Assembly (NCBI GenBank): GCA_963682055.1
Contig: OY821748.1
Coordinates: forward strand, 26,686,661 to 26,750,660
Length of the DNA: 64,000 nt
Direction: 5' to 3'
Source: Primula veris
Taxonomy: Eukaryota; Streptophyta; Magnoliopsida; Ericales; Primulaceae
In this document: one piece after another, positions 15,380-23,700 of the stretch
Layout of the letters: every line of letters starts with the position of its first letter
How positions within the stretch are numbered: position 1 is the first letter of the stretch
Made by a program: the position numbers and the translations under genes
Notes under the pieces: model-generated
The model's database searches: none
What the model was told of the DNA's origin: nothing
The model's input: only the letters and a program-made list of their open reading frames with translations

Positions 15380-16047
15380 TTTTGTTCGCCAAAATGTCTG
15401 TTTGTCAAGCTTATAAGATGTCCTTCCCCCTAGTAGACTTCAATTTGGCCATGCCAATATCCATGTTTTATTGCAATTGTTTTCTTCTGTTGGCAAACCT
15501 TAGAATGTTTTGTTTACTTTTTATTCCCATTCTGATGCAAAACTATGAATTTTGTAGCCTTTTGAGATATAATATTATTTCTATTGCATGTGTTATATAT
15601 GCTGTGGATTTCTCAATAATTCTCCTTATCATTGCTTGTGCATGTTTTCAATTTCGTTACCCACTTTTTGACGGGTTATGCACATTGAAGCTGCATACGA
15701 TCAGAACAAATGACTTTATAGATTTGATTTCTTTTGGACACTCAAGTTTTTTCTTTTATTCCTTACATTTTTTAAAGCAGCGGACTAGTAATAAAAAGAC
15801 CACAAATCACACGTTGTTGTGAATCTTTATTTTGTTCACAAGAGTACACAGAACTGTGGTGAGAGTTAGTTTGAGCAATTAGTACAGATAAGGACAGATT
15901 GAGCATCAGTACAGATTCTGAAGTTGATGTTTCGGTCGTCTAGTTTATTATTTTATTTGGAATTTTGGAGACAAGTTTTTTCTGGAAGTGAGACGGTACC
16001 TTTTTTCTTTTTCTTTTTTTAATTAAATTACAAGAAAACCATTAGCA
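15380..16047 (+). other. RPL13A 3' UTR and downstream spacer
   Basis: Contains the 3' UTR with T-rich and aataat-type stretches suitable for plant polyadenylation, then AT-rich spacer up to the Tat target site (attagcaacaga). The 148-codon frame 15376-15822 overlaps the RPL13A stop, is hydrophobic and low-complexity, and shows no family motif, so I do not call it. Confidence 0.55.
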
Positions 16048-16052
16048 ACAGA

Positions 16053-16745
16053 TGGCGAGCCTGATTTTCTTCCCAAGCTCGGCTTACGTATTATTCGCGT
16101 CGGCTCCGATCTTCCAGGGTCGTGACGTAGGTGGTATCTGCTTCGTCGTCGAGGTGCTCTCTAAGCCTGCACAAGAAACGAACAGGGGCCCGGGGTTGGT
16201 ACCAGGTTTTCCCTCTCCGACGATCGAGTCAGTGTCGGTATAGACTGAATGTAAGAATATATTTAAGGATGAGGGCTTGGTCCAGTTACGAGTCGTGGCG
16301 TCAGATGTCACGGTTGATATTCTGGTGGTCCGGGTCGTTTTAGCTTTATCTCTCCTCTCTATTTGTGCGTCCTCTTCTAAGCAGGATTAGGGGGGGTATT
16401 TATAGTGAGGTTCAGAGGTGTATTAACCCTTGGATCACTGTACTGTAAGATGCTGATCCAACGGCGTCAGTCATTTATGACTCTGACAGGAGTACTGTCC
16501 CTTCCCGGGGCCCACTGGAGGTGCCCTGTGATTGGGCCACGTCGATGAAACGTCAGGGGGGCCCCCCAAAGGGGGCAGCAGCATTAATTGGTGAAGCGTA
16601 TCGAGTACGCTTCTTCGAGCCGGCCTAGCTTCACCCCGTTTGGTATTGAGCCGGGGTGATGATACATCCGCTGTACAGGGCCCCGGTTTGTTAATTTCTG
16701 TGGTGATATCGGTCCGGACGAGGGGACATTGACATTCCCTCGCCA
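16053..16745 (-). repeat. 3' LTR of Tat element (left copy)
   Basis: Begins tggcgagcctg and ends ctcgcca on the plus strand; I found no difference from 26345-27037. TSD ACAGA precedes it. The minus-strand TATA box (plus-strand tatttata, 16397-16404) is retained. The 11-bp purine-rich stretch just right of it reads as an imperfect PPT on the minus strand (ccagggagc). Confidence 0.95.
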
Positions 16746-17136
16746 ATAGCTCCCTGGCCGGAGTCGTCGTTAGTGACAATGCCGGTGAGAACCTTCTTCA
16801 CTTTACGGGGGCTCCGGTCATTCCGTCTTCATGTTTGGCTGTCTAGAGGCACCTCGGCGTAACTTGACTCTTGATACGTGTTCAACCACTCATGGATCTC
16901 TTACACGTGGAGCATGCCAGTTTTGCAATTATGAGGCGCCGCCTCTGTCTTTTCGGTTTCTTCAATGTCATTAATGCCAAAACGGCTGAAGGGTGACACT
17001 TGGCAGACGACCTCTCATTGCTGTACACGTGGAAGGCGTGGGTTGGGTGGCGGCTGTCGTTTGTGGGAGTTCGCGTAACGAGCCGTCGCGTCTTTTCACC
17101 TTCTGGTAACTGTCTTTTCACCTTCTAGTGGGGGTC
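16746..17136. other. Region between Tat 3' LTR and antisense promoter
   Basis: GC-rich and non-coding. It contains repeated acacgtg (17027-17033 and others) and cacgtgt G-box-like cores near 16877 and 16903, and a duplicated ctgtcttttcaccttctrgt segment at about 17100-17130. It would be the upstream promoter of the antisense gene and, on the other strand, the 3' untranslated region before the PPT. Confidence 0.5.
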
Positions 17137-17144
17137 TATAAATA
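17137..17144 (+). promoter_or_regulatory. TATA box of the antisense gene
   Basis: TATAAATA in a ggggtctataaataccctc context, about 130 bp before the ATG at 17267. The leader between them is C/T-rich (ctttctcactctctcac...), like many plant 5' UTRs. It faces away from the LTR promoter of the element, so transcription would run opposite to gag-pol. Confidence 0.6.
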
Positions 17145-17266
17145 CCCTCAGTGAAAGTTCATTTTCACTTTCTCACTCTCTCACTAAAATTTTCACAGCA
17201 AACCATTCTCTCTCATCCTCCACCCTTAGCAAATCTTATCTTCGAACACTTAAGCCAAAAAAGAAG

Positions 17267-19903
17267 ATGGTTATCAAACACGGAGCCGGAAAAGGCCCGA
17301 TGGTTGCCCCGCAACCACGGCGTCTTGACGTGATGGCAAACGCCTTGCCATTCCGGGCGATGGTTATTGACCCCACCATCTCCGTCGCGGTAAACGATAA
17401 CAGTATCATGGTCAGGCAGCACGGGTCTGACCTAGAAGAGTTTCGTCAGCTCTGCGGCATAGGGGAGGAGTTCCGACTTCGAACCTGTGCGACCTCGGAC
17501 GAAGTGAACGGGATCGTGGCTGATCCCAAGAGTATGGTAACTCTCTCCCTCTCTACTCTCTTATACGGGGGCACCCACCTCCCCATTCCGGAGCTACTGG
17601 CGGAGCTCTGCGCCTGGACGCAGACTCTTCCGTGCCAGTGGCCTCTGCAAGCGCACCGAATCTGCGCCGGAATGGAGGCCCTAAGTGCCTCGTTGGGACC
17701 GGACATTCCGGAACCACTGGGGCTTAGGGAGCTCTTGGCCTGCTACGAATTTTTGCAGACCGAGCCGAGCTCCCAATCTAAGAGCCGGCAGCCCTATCTG
17801 AGGTGCCGGTCTCACAACCAGTTGATCACAGGTAACTCCGATTCGAATCGGGGTTACACACAAGACGTGGTCGTCGTGGAGGGCCCTTGGCTCCTTCGTG
17901 ACGACCTAATTCTCCCGAACAGGCCGGGGAGGGTGCTGAGCACCAAGGAAAACAAATTCACTGTGGCCTCTAAGCTTGGGGGCCTGGGCGAACCCAACAT
18001 AGAGTCGTTGGAGGTGGCCCTTAACTGGTGGGGTCCGGATGGGACCGACGTGGGGGCACGCGATGCGGAGCGCCTGCTAATCTGTGGCTCCCCCACCTCC
18101 TGCAAGGGGAACAGCTTCAAATGGCCCCACAGGACCTTCTGTCCCGTGGGATACTCCAGGGAAAGGTGGGAGAAGGAGAAGGGTCTGGAGTCGACCCTCC
18201 CTCCCCGGGTGGTTGAAGGTGCCGAAGCAGCCCCCCCTCCCAAGGCTTCGAAGCCGAAGCTGAAGAAGGGCGGTAAGGCGAAGGCAACGAAGGCGACGAC
18301 CGTGGCTTCCTTCGCTCCTTCAACGGCCGGGGTTCACTTTGAGACCCGGTCTGATGGTACCGTTATCTACTTCCGGGTGGGGGCGGACGGTACCCGCACA
18401 TACATTGATGCGCAAGGGAAGCCTCTGACAGAGGTTCCTCCCTTGAGCTCTAGGGAGCCCGCTGTGGGGATCCCCCTTCAATTAGAAGACAGCCCAACTG
18501 AGGCGGAACCATCCGGACCTGCCTTGGGTACCTCGCGGACCAGAGTAAGTCACTTCTTGTTTTCTTCAAATTTTCGTTTTTACACTTAGCTAGATTTAGT
18601 TATAGTTAATTTCTCTAACTCTTAACTCCTTTCTTGTGTGGCCTGTGTAGGTGGTCCGTTCCGATGAGGAGGAGGAGGCAGATGAAGAGGCTGGGGAGGT
18701 GGTAGCTGAGGTGGTTGAGGTTGGGGGCGAAGAAGAAGAAGAAGGGGCGATCGACGGGGTTGCTGAGACGGGGGAGCCCGAGGGGGTAGTGGTCGTTGTC
18801 GAGGCCGAGGGGAGGGATGTGGTGGTGACGGGGGAGAGGGAAGTGGCGATCCTGCCTCCGTCGGCTGGCCCGGACGATTTGGCAGCCCAAGCCAGACTCG
18901 ATAGGCTGGCCCGCAAGGCCCTATTGGGGAAGAGAAAGGTGGAGGGGACGAAGTCCCTCCAAGGGGAAAAGAGGGCCAAGGTCGGGGGGAGTAACCCCTC
19001 CGAGGTTGTGGTCGTTGAGGGGCCTAGGGAGACGTCGGGCCCCGCTCCAGGCCCTACTCAAGGCTCTGCCTCCAGTTCTGCCTCCCCGGCCCACAGGATG
19101 CATGTGCAGACTCCCGAGGAGGTGAAGGCGGCCACGGGTGTGAAGAGCATCATGGAGGCTCACCCCTCTGCCGGGTTACTAGCTTTGGCTGCGCTCAGCA
19201 GCAAAGCGTCGAGGCTGATCACCGAGGTCGTGACCTCGCCTCCTCCATGGCATCGGCCATGGCTATGATACCTCAGGTGCGTGTAGATCGTTTTGTATGT
19301 TTTCACATGTTTTCAAATTCTTTCCATATATTTTTGCTAAGTGTTTTGCCTTTTCCCTTGTAGGCCTACTTAATGATGAACCAATATGTCTATCATCAAG
19401 GCCAGCTGGTGAGGTCATGGGCCGCGAAGGCAGAGGCTAATGCCAAGCTTCTGGAGGAGGCCCAAAAAAGGGTGGAGGAGGCCCTGAAAAGGTCTGAGGA
19501 GGCCCTACTCAGGGCGGAGAAAGCTGAGGGCCTCAATGCCACGGTTCAGGCTCGAAGAGTCGAAGCCGTGAAGGCCAAAACGGAGGCCGAGGAGCGTGCC
19601 CAGGCTGCGGAGGCAGCCTTAAAAGAGGCCGAGGCTGGCATCACGGACAGGATAAAGGCGGCGGTCCAAACTGGCCAAGCCGAGCTGAACGCCGCCTGGG
19701 CCCAGAAGACACAGAAGGACTTCAACTCCTTCTACGTCGAGGGGTGGTCTGAGGCGGCTGCCTTTATGAGGGCGGGACCGGATCACCCGGTATGGAACAT
19801 AGAAAACATTATAGTTCCCGTTCCCTCAGCTCCCATTCCGGATGTGGTGCCTTTGACTCCTCGAGCTCTCTCGGACGAAGAGGACGGGGCTAGCCAGAGC
19901 TAG
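17267..19903 (+). CDS. Antisense accessory gene of Tat element, three exons, frame break
   Basis: Exon 1 17267-18544 (426 codons, donor gtaagt), exon 2 from 18651 (acceptor tgtgtag) and exon 3 19364-19903 (acceptor cttgtag). Exon 1 to exon 2 joins in phase. Exon 1 encodes a globular domain (about 60-310, with a hydrophobic TLLYGGTHLPIPELLAEL segment and NWWGPDG) resembling the putative gypsy-type transposon proteins of plants, then a Lys-rich linker. Exon 2 is Glu/Val-rich and acidic, with a basic KRKVEG..KRAKVGG stretch. Exon 3 is an Ala/Glu/Lys coiled coil of about 100 residues with a short C-terminal domain. With the obvious donor after cctcag (19276) the exon 2 frame is broken near 19230; a weak donor at 19227 would keep frame. 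Antisense ORFs here are known in Tat/Grande elements; function is unknown. Confidence 0.72.
18545..18650 (+). other. Intron 1 of the antisense gene
   Basis: 106 bp, gtaagt...tgtgtag, AT-rich against GC-rich exons, phase 0. The contrast in composition and canonical ends support a real intron read on the plus strand. Retention of the intron shows that the element copies itself through the opposite-strand RNA, from which a plus-strand intron cannot be spliced. Confidence 0.75.
19277..19363 (+). other. Intron 2 of the antisense gene
   Basis: About 87 bp, gtgcgt...cttgtag, T-rich. The acceptor side is strong. The donor after cctcag gives a frame mismatch with exon 2 (see the gene entry); the alternative gtcgtg donor at 19227 would restore phase but is a poorer match to the consensus. 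Confidence 0.6.
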
Positions 19904-20156
19904 GGTAGATTTAGGCTTTTGTTTTCAGTGTAGTTTCCTTTTTTGTACTTAGCATGTAATAGCTTTCCATTGAATGAAATGAAAAAACAATTTTGGACTT
20001 GTCTTTTATTCTTTTATTCTTCTGTTGTTTTGCTTCTATACTTCCGTTGTGATTTATACATCATTCATTGTATACATGCTCCCAAATGGGGGGCCCTTAT
20101 GCTTCGACGTTGGGGCACTCATTTCATATACATCATAAATCGAGTTGGCGCGTGTA

Positions 20157-20627
20157 GAATTTAAATGAACTGAAAAATTCAAGTAAATAGAACCGGGGTG
20201 CCGTATAGGCTCGTGTTCTGAAACACTTGGATAAAATTTAAATGAACTGAAAAATTCAAGTACATAGAACCGGGGTGCCGTATAGGCTCGTGTTCTGAAA
20301 CACTTGGATAAAATTTAAATGAACTGAAAAATTCAAGTACATAGAACCGGGGTGCCGTATAGGCTCGTGTTCTGAAACACTTAGAGAAAATTTAAATGAA
20401 CTGAAAAATTCAAGTAAATATGAACCGGGGTGCCGTATAGGCTCGTGTTCTGAAACACTTAGAGAAAATTTAAATGAATCTGAGAAATTCAAGTAAATAA
20501 GAACCGGGGTGCCGTATAGGCTCGTGTTCTGAAACACTTAGAGAAAATTTAAATGAACTGAGAAATTCAAGTAAATATGAACCGGGGTGCCGTATAGGCT
20601 CGTGTTCTGAAACACTTAGAGAAACTT
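20157..20627. repeat. Six-copy 77-79-bp tandem array in Tat element
   Basis: The motif tttaaatgaactga recurs at 20160, 20237, 20314, 20391, 20469 and 20548 (periods 77, 77, 77, 78, 79). Each unit also holds gaaccggggtgccgtatagg and ttctgaaacactt. The array lies between the 3' end of the antisense gene and the pol stop at 20713. Tandem repeats in the 3' region of Tat/Ogre elements are known and can seed satellites. Confidence 0.95.
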
Positions 20628-20712
20628 TATAACAACAGTTTTCATTTATAAAGCCCACAGGCATAAATTTACATCACATTCTTATTTACACAAAAGTCAT
20701 AAAGGCCGAGCT

Positions 20713-23700
20713 CTACTGGTAGTACTTCCTTAGGTTGTTGATGTTCCAAGGTCGGTCGACCGGGACGTTGTTGGGAAGACGACCCAACAGGTAGGCCCCG
20801 TTCCCTACTGCACCGAGGATTCGATAGGGGCCTTCCCAATTGGGGCCTAGCTTGCCGTCGGATTGTATCCTGGTGTTGTTGTTTACTTTTCGTAACACTA
20901 GGTCTTCGTCTTGGAAACGTCTGGCGTTAACTCTTTTGTTATAAGAACGCCCCAGTTCGTTTTTATATTCGGCGTTACGGATGGCCGCAACCTCCCTTCT
21001 TTCTTCGGCGTAGTCCAGCTCTAGCCCCATCATCTTTTCATTAAGCCCGTTCTCCACAATGTCCGTCCTCAGAGAAGGAAGCCCGATTTCTAACGGGATG
21101 ATGGCTTCCATTCCATAAGTAAGGCTATAGGGTGTCTGTTGAGTGCCCCGTCTCCTTGTCGTTCGGTAGGCCCAAAGGACGTGATGCAGCTCTGCAGCCC
21201 ATCGTCCTTTGGACTCGTCTAGCCTCTTCTTGATTCCGTCAAGCACGGTCTTATTTGACACCTCAGCTTGTCCGTTGCATTGGGGGTACGATGGGGTCGA
21301 ATAGTAGTTCTTGATGTGATACTTTGCATACATCGCCCTTAATTTGACCCCGGTGAACTGTCCCCCATTGTCCGCGACGATTGAGTAGGGGATTCCGAAT
21401 CTGGTGATCACGTCTCTCCAGAGGAAACGTATCACTTCGGCCTCCGTTATCTTTGCTAATGCCACAGCTTCGACCCACTTTGAGAAGTAGTCGGTGACCA
21501 TGAGGAGGAACTTTTTGCCTCCCGGGGCCCGAGGGAAAGGTCCTACGATGTCCATGCCCCACTGGGCAAAGGGCCAAGGCGAAGTCACGCTGCTCATCTT
21601 TTGGGCCGGGGCTCTAGGTATGGGGGCGTATTTCTGGCACTTCTCACATTTGAGCACGAAAGTTTTAGAATCTTTCTGCATGAGGGGCCACCAATACCCG
21701 TGAGTCAAGGCACGATTGGCAAGCGACCTGCCCCCGGTGTGGCTCCCACACGTGCCTTCGTGTATCTCCTCCATGACTTTCACCACCATATCAGGGTGGA
21801 CACAGAGGAGATAGGGCCCGGAGAACGATCTTTTATAAAGTTTATCGTTGGGTGCTAGCCAGAACCCTAAGGCCTTTCTTTTTATTTTTTCAGCCTCCTT
21901 CTTATGTTCAGGAAGGTCGCCGGAGCGATGGTATTCGATTATGGGGTCCATCCAGCATAGCTCCGGCGGAAGGTCGGTCACCATATTAACGCTTGCCCCA
22001 GCGTCGATGCTAGGGGAAGGGACGTACTCTATGGTGATGGCTCGCTCCTTTTTATCACTCATAGCCGAGGCCAGGGTCGCTAGGGCATCGGCGTGGGTGT
22101 TCTCGTTTCTGTTGATGTTGACGATCTCCTGATACTCGAAGCTCCGGAGTATTTCGGAGGCGATGGTCACGTATTTTGCCATCCTTTCGTCCTTTGTTTG
22201 GAATTCACCACTGATCTGGCCACTGACTAATTGGGAATCAGTGTGCACCAGTATCTTCTTGATGCCGAGGCTTCGGGCCATTTTCAGGCCGGCTATCACG
22301 GCTTCGTACTCCGCCTCGTTATTGGTGGCTCGGAAGCCAAGCTGTATTGAATTCTCGATTACATCACCCAGTGGGGATTGGAGAACCACCCCGAGGCCAG
22401 ATCCCTTTTTATTGGCAGCTCCGTCGGCGTGCAAGGTCCATGTTCCTTGGGCTCGTTCTTCGATGCCGGGGGACGTCGTCGTTCCGGTGAATTCTGCCAC
22501 AAAGTCGGCCAAGGCCTGCCCCTTGACAGAGGTTCGCGGCTCGTACCGGATGTCGTACGCGTTCAGGTGGCAAGCCCACTTCGTCATACGTCGAGACAGG
22601 TCTCCCTTCTGGAGTATTTCCCGAACGGGCTGATCCGTATACACCACGATACTGTGTGCTGAGAAGTAATGGGCCAGTTTTCGCGATGCCATGACGAGTG
22701 CCAGGACAAGCTTTTCTAGAGGCATATACCTAGCCTCGGCGTCGAGGAGGGTTTTGCTTACGTAATAGATTGGCCTTTGCTCCCTGCCGACTTCTTTGAT
22801 GAGAACGGCGCTAACGGCTATCTCGGATACGGCTAGGTACAACGCAAGGACGTCGCCGGCGTCAGGTTTGGCCAGCAGGGGCGCGCTTCCAAGGTAGCTC
22901 GCCAGCTCTATGAACGCACTCCGGCATTCGTCATTCCATTCGAACTTCTTCTGAGCCTTCAGAGCCGTAAAGAATGGCTTGCATCGATCTCCGAACCGGG
23001 CTATAAACCGGTTGAGGGCAGCGGCCATTCCGGCTAGCTTTTGTACATCCTTCCTCTTTTCAGGGGTTCTCAAGTTCTTCAAGGCAGAGATTTGGGCCGG
23101 GTTCGCCTCTATACCGCGATGGGTCACCATGAACCCTAGGAACTTTCCGGCTCCAACTCCGAAGGCGCACTTGGAGGCGTTCAGCTTCAGATCATGCCTT
23201 CGTATCGTTTCGAACACCTCTCTCAGGTCGGCCAGGTGGTCGTCCTCCTGGGCGCTTTTTACCACCATATCGTCGATATAGACCTCCATGCTCCGGCCTA
23301 TGCTCTTGGCGAATATCTTGGTGACCATTCTTTGATAGGTCGCCCCGGCGTTCTTAAGCCCAAACGGCATCACCTTGTAGCAGTAATTCCCCCTTGGGGT
23401 TATAAAGGCGGTTTTTTCTTGGTCAGCCTCCGACATGGGTATTTGGTGATAGCCGGAGCAGGCGTCCAGGAAGCTCATTCTGGCAGCTCCGGCGGTGGAG
23501 TCTACTATCTGATCGATTTTAGGCAGAGGGAAGGGATCCTTAGGACAAGCCCGGTTAAGGCTCGTGTAATCGATGCAGACACGCAGCTTCCCGTTCTTCT
23601 TAGGGACCACCACGGGGTTAGCGAGCCATCTAGGATAAAAAATTTCCCTGATGGCTCCAGCAAGCAGAAGCTTTTGTACTTCCTCATTTATGGCATCGGC

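Noticed and set aside
18596..18979. Minus-strand Ser/Thr-rich frames opposite exon 2 of the antisense gene
   Set aside because: They are shadows of the Glu/Val-rich exon; no motif or start context supports them.
20256..20664. Minus-strand frames with repeated FQNTSLYGTPVL or SVSEHEPIRHPGS
   Set aside because: These are translations of the 77-bp tandem array, not genes.
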